The translations under genes were made by a program, and so were the position numbers. A DNA stretch of 64,000 bases, from assembly GCA_017624855.1 (NCBI GenBank), contig JAGAMF010000002.1, forward strand, positions 1-64,000. Direction: 5' to 3'. Position 1 is the stretch's first letter; the number at the start of each line of letters is the position of its first letter. The stretch comes from Lachnospiraceae bacterium. GTDB lineage: Bacteria; Bacillota; Clostridia; Lachnospirales; Lachnospiraceae. Under the pieces are notes generated by a model that saw only the letters and a program-made list of their open reading frames with translations, searched no databases and was not told the origin of the DNA. This document shows positions 1 to 9,164 of the stretch, piece by piece.

Positions 1-719
1 ATGAAACATTTACATCCAAGCTTTTCTGCTATTTCTATGGAAGCCTCTCCACTGGTTACCTTATCCTGCAAACCGCCAATTACAAATACCGGACACTGAA
101 TTTTGTCTAATTCATCATAAGCATTACAGGTAAGGTTTGCTTTTGCTAACGTAATAAATCTTGGCACATCCTTTGGTTTCTGCAAGATTGTTAATAAAGG
201 CATAAAGAGCTTGTACTTTCTTACATAAGAATCCGTATACATTCTTTCGGTCATATCCTTAACAAGATTCTTTATATCGTTTTGTTCTGTCAATCTTATC
301 CACTCAGAAATTGCCGTTTCGATTGTTTCGTTACTCTTAGAAAGCGTCACTGCAAGAACAAGTTTATTTACTAAATCCGGTCTGTCAATTGCAAGATACT
401 GTGCAATCATACCACCCTGAGAAACACCAAAAACATCAGCACTTTGAATTCCCAAAAAATCCATTGCCATTGCTATATCCGCCGCCAATTCTCTAACTGT
501 AATGTTCTCACCAATATTTTCTCTGCGGTCAAAGAGGTAGACTTTATAATCCCTTGCAAAAATCCGATACATATACGCTAATGAACGGGATGCCCCCTTA
601 ATGCTCTGGGTATTGAGACCTTGAATCATAATCAATGACTTTTCTCCGTTTCCAAAAGTAATACAATTCATTTGTGTATCCTGAATATTTAACACCTGTT
701 CTTTTGCATTCCAAAACAT
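1..719 (-). CDS. Alpha/beta hydrolase, 3' end beyond window
   Basis: An open frame starts at the ATG at 719 and runs off the left edge after 239 codons without a stop, so the protein is C-terminally truncated by the window. A ribosome binding site (AGAAAGGAAAG) precedes the ATG. About 95 codons in, GVSQGG gives the GxSxG nucleophile elbow of the alpha/beta hydrolase fold, followed by a cap-like helical region. Near the truncated end, VIGGLQDKVT looks like the strand bearing the catalytic acid, and the catalytic His would lie outside the window. No signal peptide is seen, so it is probably cytoplasmic. The substrate cannot be told. It starts 15 bases after the stop of an HTH regulator gene and is probably cotranscribed with it. 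Confidence 0.8.
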   Translation of the reverse strand, partial: MFWNAKEQVLNIQDTQMNCITFGNGEKSLIMIQGLNTQSIKGASRSLAYMYRIFARDYKVYLFDRRENIGENITVRELAADIAMAMDFLGIQSADVFGVSQGGMIAQYLAIDRPDLVNKLVLAVTLSKSNETIETAISEWIRLTEQNDIKNLVKDMTERMYTDSYVRKYKLFMPLLTILQKPKDVPRFITLAKANLTCNAYDELDKIQCPVFVIGGLQDKVTSGEASIEIAEKLGCKCF

Positions 720-734
720 ATTATTCTTTCCTTT

Positions 735-1526
735 CTATCTTAATAGTTTCTTAAATCCTCTCCACAGAACACAAGTATGAACAAGCAAATAAATTCCCAC
801 GCCAATCATAAGCAACATGACACTCCCACCAATGGCGATAACCAAATCATTTTCTCCAGCCAACATGGAGCAAGCCATGAGTGGTATTACACTTACAAAA
901 CAAAGTGACACACCAATAATAATTCTTAACAAATGGGCATGTTCATTTGTTTTCATAAGCTCCTTAACCATTCCTGCAACGCCATATTCTGTTTCAAACG
1001 TATTCCTTTTCAAATGAGAAAATTTTGACAGCTTGACTCCACTTAATACAAAAACAATAACTGCCACAGCTAATATAAATACCTGTATAATCGAGCCAAA
1101 CATTGCACCTTTTTCAGCTGTAAATGGTGCATTGCCACCAACACCGAGAGCATATAATATGGCGGCAGCTATTGGTGAAACACAGAACAAAAACAACCCG
1201 GTGCCGATACCCCTTGAGGCATCTTTCACTGCCAAAAGGTATGCGTTTGCTTCTTCCATTGTTACAACGCGCTTTGATGTGTTATTTTTGATTGGCTCTT
1301 CCTTAATTTCTTTCTTTTCAGGTTCTTCCATCTCATCTTTCAGCAAATAATCGGTAGACACCCCAAAAACCTCTGCCATAGCGATTATTTTATTAATATC
1401 AGGAACCGTCTGCATACTTTCCCATTTGGATACAGCCTGTCTGCTTACTCCAAGTTGCTCTCCAAGTTCCTCCTGTGACCAACCATTCTTTTTTCTTAAA
1501 TCAATAATTTTATCTGCCAGAATCAT
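735..1526 (-). CDS. XRE-family HTH regulator with C-terminal membrane segments
   Basis: 263 residues. Residues 1-65 form a Cro/C1-type helix-turn-helix (WSQEELGEQLGVSRQAVSKW), as is common in clostridial regulators. A Lys/Glu-rich linker follows, and then a hydrophobic half with about four membrane segments (near residues 105-130, 140-162, 198-220 and 228-252). It is therefore probably a membrane-tethered DNA-binding regulator. It lies between two alpha/beta hydrolase genes in the same direction, 24 bases after the upstream one and 15 before the downstream one. It could control this small cluster, which is inference from position only. The ligand or signal is unknown. Confidence 0.8.
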   Translation of the reverse strand: MILADKIIDLRKKNGWSQEELGEQLGVSRQAVSKWESMQTVPDINKIIAMAEVFGVSTDYLLKDEMEEPEKKEIKEEPIKNNTSKRVVTMEEANAYLLAVKDASRGIGTGLFLFCVSPIAAAILYALGVGGNAPFTAEKGAMFGSIIQVFILAVAVIVFVLSGVKLSKFSHLKRNTFETEYGVAGMVKELMKTNEHAHLLRIIIGVSLCFVSVIPLMACSMLAGENDLVIAIGGSVMLLMIGVGIYLLVHTCVLWRGFKKLLR

Positions 1527-1550
1527 ACCTTTACCCCTATTATTCCAAAT

Positions 1551-2564
1551 TTATTCCAAATTTTCAATATAAGCCTTCATTTCCTCACTAATACGCTTAT
1601 ATTCAATATTATGCATAAAATGTCCACAGTCAAGTTCTATATATGTTCCTTCTTCGTTATCTGACACATATTCCTTCTGCAATTGAATCCAGTTTTCAGG
1701 ACTTTCCATCTGCAATTCTTTACCATCAGAAATAAATAACAGCATCGGAACTTCCGGCTTGGGCATACTGTTAATTAATTCCAAATCTTCCGGAAGAGAC
1801 AACATTCCAATCATCATAGTCTTATTTGGATATATTTTATAAGTAATCGCTTTATAGATCTTTTTATCTTCATCGGTCAGAGTACCCGTCTTAAACGAAT
1901 CCAACTCCTTTTCCAGATTATACTGTACTCTTGTCAACCCAAAGGTATTATATAAAAACAGCGTGCTGTCAAGAGATGCTACGGTAGCTTCCATATCATC
2001 CTTTGCCGCCCTCATCTTATTCATATATTCTTCATCATAAATCGCTTCATAAAATGCAGGAACAGACATATCAAGACCTATAATCGCTTCTACTTCTTCC
2101 GGATAAAGCTGGGCCCACAAGATTGCCTCAATACCACTGGCAGAATGCGGCACTAATATATAAGGTCCATTAATTTGAAACTTAGTTAACGCTTCTCTTT
2201 CCCAGTCTAATATAGTGTTCAAAGAAGGAATTCCTTCCACCTCATCACTAAAGCCATACCCGGGTCTTTCAACCACAACAATCCGATAATCATCACTAAG
2301 CAGAGAATAAAGTGACTTTGACTCTAATATAGGGGAAGGCATTCCACCGCCCTGCAAAAAGACAAGTGTCTTTTCTCCGGTTCCTTCCGTATACACGCTA
2401 ATATTGTGTCCGTCTACCTCTATGAGTTCTCCCAGTGGCTCTAGGTATTTTTCTTCTCTTGCTAATTGTATTTTGTGATAGGAAAATAATCCAAGACCTA
2501 ACAACAGCACAATAATCACAATACCAAGAATCACCTTACCAATTACCTTCAAAAATTTTTTCAT
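1551..2564 (-). CDS. Membrane-anchored alpha/beta hydrolase
   Basis: 337 residues. Residues 7-29 form a single N-terminal hydrophobic anchor after MKKFLK, with no lipobox or clear cleavage site, so the catalytic domain is probably outside the membrane. Motifs of the proline iminopeptidase-like hydrolases are visible: an oxyanion-loop LQGGG near residue 70, a nucleophile elbow VPHSASG in which Ser follows His (first Gly replaced by Pro, as in several clostridial relatives), FISDGKE for the acid, and ELDCGHFMHN for the catalytic His near the C-terminus. Substrate unknown. It is the first gene of a probable three-gene cluster (hydrolase, HTH regulator, hydrolase). Upstream lies a 224-base spacer rich in inverted repeats. 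Confidence 0.8.
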   Translation of the reverse strand: MKKFLKVIGKVILGIVIIVLLLGLGLFSYHKIQLAREEKYLEPLGELIEVDGHNISVYTEGTGEKTLVFLQGGGMPSPILESKSLYSLLSDDYRIVVVERPGYGFSDEVEGIPSLNTILDWEREALTKFQINGPYILVPHSASGIEAILWAQLYPEEVEAIIGLDMSVPAFYEAIYDEEYMNKMRAAKDDMEATVASLDSTLFLYNTFGLTRVQYNLEKELDSFKTGTLTDEDKKIYKAITYKIYPNKTMMIGMLSLPEDLELINSMPKPEVPMLLFISDGKELQMESPENWIQLQKEYVSDNEEGTYIELDCGHFMHNIEYKRISEEMKAYIENLE

Positions 2565-2626
2565 AACACTTTACATCCTTTCTGTTCGTCATTTGTTTTT
2601 TCGCCTCTAACTATACAAAAAAGAAC

Positions 2627-2665
2627 GGTTGACATCTACAAGCTACGGCTTGCAATTTGTCAACC
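2627..2665. repeat. Nested inverted repeat in spacer
   Basis: GGTTGACA (2627-2634) is matched by TGTCAACC (2658-2665), and inside it CAAGC (2639-2643) pairs with GCTTG (2648-2652). A second imperfect inverted repeat lies at 2719-2735 and 2763-2777. Neither is followed by a convincing U-tract on the minus strand, so a simple terminator for the GNAT gene upstream is not obvious. It could be a structured RNA, a processing hairpin or a degenerate repeat element. Confidence 0.4.
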
Positions 2666-2788
2666 GAGTGTTGATTTTGCTTAATATATAAGGTTTTTCT
2701 CTATTTAACTCGTTCGTCGAGAAACTTCAAATTCATGCGTGCTTTCAATCTCTCTGTAAGACTGAAATTTGTCTCTCCTACAAATATC

Positions 2789-3352
2789 CTATTCCATAGT
2801 TTCAAACTCATTTCTTAATATTGAAAAATATAATCTTCCAACATATTCTCCGTTCATATAGAAATAGTCTCTCAATGTTCCTTCATATACAAAACCACAT
2901 TTTTCTATTACTCGTTTTGATGGTGCATTGATAGTCTTAGTACAAATTTGAACCTTATGCAAATTCATTCTATCGAATCCATATGTAATAACTGCTTTTG
3001 TTGCCTCTGTTGCAAAACCTTTACACTGAAAATCCGAACCGATGCAATATTCAATTTCAGCAAAATGATTCTTACTGTCAATCAAAAAATATGCTATCTG
3101 TCCTATACATTCACCCGTTGTTTTTTCAACAACAGCCCAACGATAATAGTCATTCTTTTCATAAGAACCTATATACTTGTCAAGCAACCCTTTTACCTCA
3201 TCTTTAGTAGCGTATACTGGTTCAGAATATAATGATTGTATTTTCTCGTCTGCAACCCAATACTTAAGCATTGCGTCGTCATCTGTATATTCGAACCTTC
3301 GAAGTATTAATCTCTCCGTCTCTATTGTATTTGTGCCAACGTGTGTAAGCAT
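2789..3352 (-). CDS. GNAT N-acetyltransferase, RimJ/RimL type
   Basis: 187 residues, usual for the family. It begins TNTIETERLILRRF, the typical opening of RimJ/RimL-like GNAT enzymes. In the middle, FAEIEYCIGSDFQCKGFATEA contains the acetyl-CoA pyrophosphate-binding loop (Q/R-x-x-G-x-A-type), and NAPSKRVIEKCGFVYEGTLRD is the usual C-terminal signature. Such enzymes move acetyl from acetyl-CoA to N-terminal amines of proteins, aminoglycosides or small amines, and the substrate here is unknown. The start has a GGAGG site seven bases upstream. The gene is 19 bases downstream of an unknown small gene on the same strand, so they may be cotranscribed. Confidence 0.85.
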   Translation of the reverse strand: MLTHVGTNTIETERLILRRFEYTDDDAMLKYWVADEKIQSLYSEPVYATKDEVKGLLDKYIGSYEKNDYYRWAVVEKTTGECIGQIAYFLIDSKNHFAEIEYCIGSDFQCKGFATEATKAVITYGFDRMNLHKVQICTKTINAPSKRVIEKCGFVYEGTLRDYFYMNGEYVGRLYFSILRNEFETME

Positions 3353-3371
3353 CTTTATTCCTCCGTAAACT

Positions 3372-3806
3372 TCAAATTTTCTGTTGTTCTATGATTTCAC
3401 CATAATCATTAATATAAATAAAATGATAAAAATCATCATCTATTAATAATAAATATGGACTAATATACTCCCAGGCAGCATAGTCGTTAATAAAATCATC
3501 GTATCTTCCAAACACAAAAATATCATACATTGCGCAGTCACCCATTAGACAACAAAGATACATTTTATTATATTTATGCAAACACTTTTCTTTAACTTGC
3601 AATTGTCCCGGCGCCTCAAACTCAAGCTCCGAGACAAATTTTAGAATTTTTACTTTTTCACTTTCTTCTACAAATCTATACTTTTCATTAAAGCATTCTA
3701 CATTTTGAACAACACTACTTATTGCTTCTTGTATTGCTTTTTCTTTTTGTTTCAACTTATATTGTTCTTTCTTTTTTTGCAGAAGTTTTTCTTGTTCCGC
3801 GTTCAT
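3372..3806 (-). CDS. Hypothetical protein with charged N-terminal helix
   Basis: 144 residues, family not recognised. Residues 1-35 are rich in Lys, Gln and Glu and probably form a helix or coiled coil. The C-terminal half is rich in Tyr, Asp and Phe (FGRYDDFINDYAAWEYISPY). There is no signal peptide or membrane segment. The small size and acidic, aromatic C-terminus would fit an immunity- or SMI1-like protein, but I see no diagnostic motif and no toxin gene beside it. A plausible promoter lies at 3882-3911. Confidence 0.65.
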   Translation of the reverse strand: MNAEQEKLLQKKKEQYKLKQKEKAIQEAISSVVQNVECFNEKYRFVEESEKVKILKFVSELEFEAPGQLQVKEKCLHKYNKMYLCCLMGDCAMYDIFVFGRYDDFINDYAAWEYISPYLLLIDDDFYHFIYINDYGEIIEQQKI

Positions 3807-3881
3807 ACTTTACCTCTTCAAAAGTCTTAATCAATTTAAAATTTGTATAACTCATTATCATCATTCAACAAATCTGCAACT

Positions 3882-3911
3882 ATTTTAGCACACTTCCAAC
3901 CGCGCTGTAAA
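3882..3911 (-). promoter_or_regulatory. Likely sigma-A promoter for 3372-3806
   Basis: On the minus strand, TTTACA (3911-3906) is followed after 18 bases by TAAAAT (3887-3882), with an upstream TG making an extended -10. This predicts a leader of about 70 bases. Confidence 0.5.
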
Positions 3912-4042
3912 ACTATTCCTTTTACACTCTGCATCCATATACGCTAAATCTATCAACTACCCCTAAAATTTTATTTATCCTCTTAACTCTAAAAATACAC
4001 TTGCCCGACTTAATTCTAAAGTGCCCGACTCAAACATTAAAA

Positions 4043-4078
4043 AGTCTCATATCAACCATTTCTGATTAATATGAGACT
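4043..4078 (-). terminator. Rho-independent terminator of ppdK
   Basis: Perfect ten-base arms AGTCTCATAT (4043-4052) and ATATGAGACT (4069-4078). On the minus strand the stem is followed by TTTTAAT, 55 bases after the ppdK stop. Confidence 0.8.
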
Positions 4079-4132
4079 CTTAACTCTTAACTCACTATAT
4101 TCTTTACACTAAATCATATAGAAAAGCGTCAA

Positions 4133-6757
4133 CTATTTATTATTAATTGCTGCCTGTGCTGCTGCAAGTCTTGCAATAGGCACACGGAAAGGTGAACATG
4201 ATACATAGTCCAAACCAAGCTTGTGGCAGAATTCTACTGATGTAGGATCTCCACCGTGCTCACCACAGATACCGATGTGTAACTTGTCATTTACGGGCTT
4301 ACCAAGCTTAATTGCTGTTTCCATAAGCTTACCAACACCGTTCTGGTCAAGTCTTGCAAACGGATCGTTTTCAAAAATCTTGCTGTCATAGTAAGCATCT
4401 AAGAACTTACCTGCATCATCACGAGAGAATCCGAAGGTCATCTGTGTTAAGTCGTTTGTACCGAAGCAGAAGAAATCAGCTTCTGCTGCAATTTCGTCAG
4501 CAGTAAGTGCTGCACGGGGAATTTCAATCATGGTACCAACTTCATATTCCAAAGCAATGCCGGCTGCTGCGATTTCTGCATTTGCAGTTTCTACAACAAG
4601 TTTCTTAATAACCTTTAATTCCTTGATTTCACATACAAGAGGAATCATAATTTCAGGCTTCACATTCCAATCGGGATGTGCTTTCTTTACTGTAATTGCC
4701 GCACGGATAACAGCCTTAGTCTGCATCTTGGCAATTTCAGGATAAGTAACCGCAAGACGGCATCCTCTGTGACCCATCATAGGGTTGAACTCATGAAGGG
4801 AATCAATGATTGCCTTAATTTCTTCAATACTCTTGCCTTTTGCTTCAGCAAGTTTCTTAATATCGTCTTCTTCTGTAGGAACGAACTCATGGAGAGGGGG
4901 ATCCAAGAAACGGATGGTAACAGGATTTCCTTCCAAAGCTTCGTATAATTTCTCAAAGTCACCCTGCTGATAAGGAAGAATCTTCTCTAATGCTTCTTCT
5001 CTCTCTTCCATGGTGTCTGAACAAATCATTTCACGGAATGCTGCAATTCTGTCTTCTTCGAAGAACATATGCTCTGTACGGCAAAGACCGATACCTTCTG
5101 CACCCAACTCACGAGCCTTCTTAGCATCTGCGGGAGTATCTGCATTGGTACGAACCTTTAATACACGATACTTGTCAGCCCATGCCATAATGCGTCCGAA
5201 TGTACCTGTAATGGTAGCATCTACGGTAGGGATAATTCCATCGTAAATCTTACCGGTAGAACCATCGATTGAGATGTAATCTCCTTCGTGATATTCCTTA
5301 CCTGCAAGAGTAAACTTCTTATTTGCTTCATCCATTGCAATATCGCCGCAACCGGATACACAACAAGTACCCATACCACGTGCAACTACTGCTGCATGTG
5401 AAGTCATACCGCCACGAACGGTTAAGATACCCTGAGCAGCCTTCATACCTTCGATATCTTCGGGAGATGTTTCAAGACGAACAAGAACAACTTTCTCGCC
5501 CTTTGCATTCCATTCCTTAGCATCTTCTGCTGTAAATACAATCTTACCACAAGCAGCACCCGGTGAAGCACCAAGAGCCTTACCTACGGGAACCGCCTTC
5601 TTGATTGCTTCCGCATCAAACTGAGGATGTAACAAAGTATCCAAGTTTCTGGGGTCAATCATAGAAACTGCCTTTTCTTCGGTAATCATACCTTCATCTA
5701 CCAAATCGCATGCGATCTGTAAAGCAGCCTGAGCTGTTCTCTTACCGTTACGGGTCTGAAGCATGTAAAGCTTCTTGTCTTCAATGGTAAATTCCATATC
5801 CTGCATATCTCTGTAATGATCTTCCAAAGTTGCACAGATATCGATGAACTGATTATATACTTCAGGCATAACTGTCTCTAATTCAGAAATCTTATTGGGA
5901 GTACGAACACCGGCAACAACATCTTCACCCTGTGCATTCATTAAGAATTCACCCATAAGCTTCTTTTCACCGGTAGCCGGGTCACGGGTAAAGGCAACAC
6001 CTGTACCTGATGTATCACCCATGTTACCGAATGCCATCATCTGCACATTAACAGCGGTACCCCATGAATAAGGGATATCGTTGTCACGACGATATACATT
6101 TGCTCTGGGGTTGTCCCATGAACGGAATACTGCCTTAACGGCTGCCATTAACTGCTCCTTGGGATCTGTAGGGAAATCAGCGCCGATTTTTGCCTTGTAC
6201 TCAGCCTTAAACTGATTAGCAAGTTCTTTTAAATCTTCTGCTGTCAAATCAACATCCTGAGTAACGCCCTTAGCAGCCTTCATTTCGTCGATAAGTTCTT
6301 CAAAATACTTCTTACCAACTTCCATAACTACATCGGAGAACATCTGGATAAATCTTCTGTAGCAATCCCATGCCCAACGGGGATTTCCGGACTTTGCAGC
6401 CAATACTTCAACTACTTCTTCATTTAAACCAAGATTTAAAATGGTATCCATCATACCGGGCATAGATGCTCTTGCACCGGAACGAACAGATACAAGCAAG
6501 GGATTCTCTTTGTCACCGAATTTTTTACCGGTAATTTCTTCCATCTTGCCGATATATTCCATAATCTGAGCCTGGATTTCGTCGTTGATAACTTCTCCAT
6601 CCTCATAATACTGTGTACATGCTTCTGTTGTAATGGTAAAACCCTGGGGTACAGGCAAACCGATATTTGTCATCTCTGCAAGGTTAGCCCCCTTACCACC
6701 TAACAGGTTACGCATATCCGCACTACCTTCTTTGAATAAATAAACCCATTTTTTCAT
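4133..6757 (-). CDS. ppdK: Pyruvate, phosphate dikinase
   Basis: 874 residues, the standard length. It catalyses the reversible conversion of ATP, phosphate and pyruvate to AMP, pyrophosphate and PEP in the cytoplasm, and in anaerobes links glycolysis to PEP. The N-terminal ATP-grasp domain starts KWVYLFKEG and has GGKGANLAEM. The swivelling phosphohistidine domain has GGMTSHAAVVARGMG, whose His is phosphorylated. The C-terminal TIM barrel has GHRGCRLAVTYPE, FGTNDLTQMTFGFSRDD and GICGEHGGDP. The start has a strong AGGAGG-like site. It stands alone between its own extended -10 promoter (near 6850) and terminator (near 4060). Confidence 0.98.
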   Translation of the reverse strand: MKKWVYLFKEGSADMRNLLGGKGANLAEMTNIGLPVPQGFTITTEACTQYYEDGEVINDEIQAQIMEYIGKMEEITGKKFGDKENPLLVSVRSGARASMPGMMDTILNLGLNEEVVEVLAAKSGNPRWAWDCYRRFIQMFSDVVMEVGKKYFEELIDEMKAAKGVTQDVDLTAEDLKELANQFKAEYKAKIGADFPTDPKEQLMAAVKAVFRSWDNPRANVYRRDNDIPYSWGTAVNVQMMAFGNMGDTSGTGVAFTRDPATGEKKLMGEFLMNAQGEDVVAGVRTPNKISELETVMPEVYNQFIDICATLEDHYRDMQDMEFTIEDKKLYMLQTRNGKRTAQAALQIACDLVDEGMITEEKAVSMIDPRNLDTLLHPQFDAEAIKKAVPVGKALGASPGAACGKIVFTAEDAKEWNAKGEKVVLVRLETSPEDIEGMKAAQGILTVRGGMTSHAAVVARGMGTCCVSGCGDIAMDEANKKFTLAGKEYHEGDYISIDGSTGKIYDGIIPTVDATITGTFGRIMAWADKYRVLKVRTNADTPADAKKARELGAEGIGLCRTEHMFFEEDRIAAFREMICSDTMEEREEALEKILPYQQGDFEKLYEALEGNPVTIRFLDPPLHEFVPTEEDDIKKLAEAKGKSIEEIKAIIDSLHEFNPMMGHRGCRLAVTYPEIAKMQTKAVIRAAITVKKAHPDWNVKPEIMIPLVCEIKELKVIKKLVVETANAEIAAAGIALEYEVGTMIEIPRAALTADEIAAEADFFCFGTNDLTQMTFGFSRDDAGKFLDAYYDSKIFENDPFARLDQNGVGKLMETAIKLGKPVNDKLHIGICGEHGGDPTSVEFCHKLGLDYVSCSPFRVPIARLAAAQAAINNK

Positions 6758-6849
6758 GCCAATTGTTCCTCCTTTAAAATGTAGATACGATTCTTAATAT
6801 TATGTATCCTAGCATTCGTTTGCACAATTTATCCGCTGTGCGCTCAAAT

Positions 6850-6858
6850 ATTATATCA
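6850..6858 (-). promoter_or_regulatory. Extended -10 promoter of ppdK
   Basis: TGATATAAT on the minus strand (6858-6850) is a perfect extended -10 (TGnTATAAT). No good -35 is visible. The predicted leader to the ppdK start is about 85 bases. Confidence 0.55.
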
Positions 6859-6951
6859 TAATATTATTTTATCTGCCATATCTTTTTTATTTTTATGCAA
6901 TATTATTATTAAATTTTGTCTTTTGTGTTTTTTTGCATCTTAATTGCACAA

Positions 6952-6985
6952 AAAACTCCGTTTTTTTGCTTAAAACGGAGTTTTT
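6952..6985 (-). terminator. Terminator after glyQS, possibly bidirectional
   Basis: AAAACTCCGTTTT (6952-6964) pairs with AAAACGGAGTTTT (6972-6984), with a seven-base loop and T-runs on both sides. It lies 14 bases beyond the stop of the glycyl-tRNA synthetase gene. Confidence 0.9.
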
Positions 6986-6998
6986 ATAGTTCATAAAA

Positions 6999-8387
6999 TT
7001 AGAAATCGAACTTATCTGCAAAGAATGCATCCAATTCGTCGATTTTTACGCGAACCTGTTCCATAGTATCACGGAAACGTACGGTTACGGAATTATCTTC
7101 TTCAGATTCGAAATCGTAAGTAATGCAGAAAGGAGTACCGATTTCGTCCTGACGACGATATCTCTTACCGATGTTACCTCTGTCATCAAATTCACAGTTA
7201 TATTTCTTGCAAAGCTGTGTATAAATCTTCTCTGCGCCTTCGTTCAACTTCTTGCTCAAAGGAAGCACACCAATTTTAACAGGAGCAAGTGCAGGATGGA
7301 AACGAAGCACGGTACGCATATCGCCTTCGCCTAAATCTTCCTCGTCATAAGCACCGCAAAGGAATGCAAGAACCACACGGTCTGCACCCAATGAAGGCTC
7401 AACAACATAAGGAATATATTTCTCATTCTTTGTATCATCAAAGTAAGACATATCCTGCTTAGACACATTCTGATGCTGTGTTAAGTCATAATCGGTTCTG
7501 TCGGCAATACCCCAGAGTTCACCCCAACCGAAGGGGAATAAGAACTCAATATCGGTTGTTGCCTTAGAGTAGAAAGAAAGTTCTTCGGGATCGTGGTCAC
7601 GAACACGCATTTCTTCTTCCTTCATACCAAGAGCCTTTAACCAATCGATACAGAACTGTTTCCAGTATGCAAACCATTCAAGGTCTGTATCCGGTTCACA
7701 GAAGAATTCAAGTTCCATCTGCTCAAATTCACGGGTACGGAATGTAAAGTTACCGGGTGTGATTTCGTTACGGAAAGACTTACCGATCTGACCGATACCG
7801 AAAGGAATTTTCTTTCTTGATGTTCTCTGTACATTCTTAAAGTTTACAAAGATACCCTGAGCGGTTTCGGGACGGAGATATACGGTATTCTTTGCATCTT
7901 CCGTAACGCCCTGGAAAGTTTTAAACATTAAGTTAAACTGACGAATATCTGTAAAATTGTGCTTACCGCAGGTAGGACAGGGAATAGAATTCTCTTTGAT
8001 GAAATCCATCATCTTCTCATTAGACCATGCATCAACAGCTTCTGTTAAAGCAATACCCTTCTCTGCACAGAAATCTTCGATTACTTTATCCGCACGGAAA
8101 CGCTCATGGCACTCCTTACAATCCATAAGAGGATCGGAGAAACCGCCTAAGTGTCCTGATGCAACCCAAGTCTGGGGATTCATAAGAATCGCGCAGTCCA
8201 CACCTACATTGTAGGGGTTTTCTACGATAAACTTCTGCCACCATGCCTTTTTAACATTATTTTTTAATTCAACACCGAGATTACCGTAATCCCAAGTATT
8301 TGCCAAACCACCGTAAATTTCGGAACCGGGATAAATAAATCCTCTTGTCTTGGCAAGGGTTACGATTTTGTCCATTGTCTTTTCCAT
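6999..8387 (-). CDS. glyQS: Glycyl-tRNA synthetase, dimeric alpha2 type
   Basis: 462 residues from the chosen ATG at 8387, which has AGGAG seven bases upstream; an open frame extends 13 codons further without a good site. It charges tRNA-Gly with glycine using ATP. The sequence has the single-chain, eukaryotic/archaeal-type class II signature: [23 protein letters not shown] at the N-terminus (residues 5 onward), motif 2 around [21 protein letters not shown], motif 3 at [14 protein letters not shown] and a C-terminal anticodon-binding domain beginning [10 protein letters not shown] Cys pair (CKEC) and CPTCG suggest a zinc-binding insertion. It follows a small lipoprotein gene after a 60-base spacer. 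No T-box is seen. Confidence 0.97.
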   Translation of the reverse strand: MEKTMDKIVTLAKTRGFIYPGSEIYGGLANTWDYGNLGVELKNNVKKAWWQKFIVENPYNVGVDCAILMNPQTWVASGHLGGFSDPLMDCKECHERFRADKVIEDFCAEKGIALTEAVDAWSNEKMMDFIKENSIPCPTCGKHNFTDIRQFNLMFKTFQGVTEDAKNTVYLRPETAQGIFVNFKNVQRTSRKKIPFGIGQIGKSFRNEITPGNFTFRTREFEQMELEFFCEPDTDLEWFAYWKQFCIDWLKALGMKEEEMRVRDHDPEELSFYSKATTDIEFLFPFGWGELWGIADRTDYDLTQHQNVSKQDMSYFDDTKNEKYIPYVVEPSLGADRVVLAFLCGAYDEEDLGEGDMRTVLRFHPALAPVKIGVLPLSKKLNEGAEKIYTQLCKKYNCEFDDRGNIGKRYRRQDEIGTPFCITYDFESEEDNSVTVRFRDTMEQVRVKIDELDAFFADKFDF

Positions 8388-8413
8388 TTTGCATCTCCTA
8401 TCGTTATAAAAAT

Positions 8414-8445
8414 AGTCTACGCCCAAAACCGGTTGGTTTCAGACT
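8414..8445 (-). terminator. Possible terminator of the 8448-9035 gene
   Basis: On the minus strand AGTCT and AGACT enclose CCAA/TTGG, followed by ATTTTTATA. The stem is interrupted, so this is tentative. Confidence 0.4.
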
Positions 8446-8447
8446 TT

Positions 8448-9035
8448 TTAATATATGATCACTGTGGCATCGGGATTTTCAAATCCGTCCACTTCATATT
8501 CATCAATATACTTGGCATCACTGCTCATATATACGATTTTACTTTCCGTACGAACATGCACCTGATCTTCTACAATTACAATCTTCGATTCCTGCATGGT
8601 AAGCAACTCATGCTCACCAATTACATCTTCCGAATTTGTAACATTTACAAGGCTTACATCCAAGTCATAATCAGCTTCCAATGCCTCTACAATTGTTCCC
8701 ACAAAAACATCTTCTCCGATATAATCGCTGTAAGCTGCCGCATCCGTGAAAGTAAGTTGCATTTTTGCAATATTGCCTTCCACTTCAAAATAAGTCATGG
8801 CAATTTTATCTGCGCCGGCAGTGGTATTATAAGCCGCAATCCCCTCTTCTGTCATGGTCCGCAATTCCTCCATGTCATACTGAGGCTGACTGAAATCTTC
8901 CACATAAGTGGCTGTAATACTGCCGTCATTGGCAAAATATATTGTTGTTGAGCCGATTTCTTCCGGTTTTTGCGCGTTGCATGCACATAATATTACAAGC
9001 AGAACCGACAACATAAGAATCAAGACTTTCTTCAT
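8448..9035 (-). CDS. Small lipoprotein of unknown function
   Basis: 195 residues from the ATG at 9035, chosen because it starts the signal peptide MKKVLILMLSVLLVILCACN and has GGAAGGAAA upstream; an open frame continues upstream without a site. The lipobox is LCAC, so the mature protein is a lipid-anchored, extracytoplasmic protein. The remainder is acidic and probably beta-rich, with repeated short strands such as TIYFANDGSITATYVEDF and KIVIVEDQVHVRTESKIVYM. No catalytic motif is visible and I do not recognise the family. It lies downstream of the YfhO-like gene on the same strand with a 129-base gap. Confidence 0.75.
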   Translation of the reverse strand: MKKVLILMLSVLLVILCACNAQKPEEIGSTTIYFANDGSITATYVEDFSQPQYDMEELRTMTEEGIAAYNTTAGADKIAMTYFEVEGNIAKMQLTFTDAAAYSDYIGEDVFVGTIVEALEADYDLDVSLVNVTNSEDVIGEHELLTMQESKIVIVEDQVHVRTESKIVYMSSDAKYIDEYEVDGFENPDATVIIY

Positions 9036-9164
9036 AATCTTTTCCTTCCGATACTTTCTTTCCGTTCCTCTTAACTCACACATGTACCTAATTATAACGA
9101 AGTCCCATCCGTTTTTCAAGATTTTATTTTTTCTTATGCATATACATCGAAAAATGCTGTTGTT

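Larger units (their letters stand above)
3807..4132. other. Intergenic region of 326 bases
   Basis: No gene is seen. It holds a likely promoter for the downstream unknown gene (3882-3911), the ppdK terminator (4043-4078), and two copies of TGCCCGACT (4002-4010 and 4022-4030) exactly 20 bases apart. The rest is AT-rich without visible structure. Confidence 0.7.

Noticed and set aside
8388-8426. Upstream in-frame extension of glyQS
   Set aside because: The extra 13 residues lack a ribosome binding site; AGGAG precedes the ATG at 8387.
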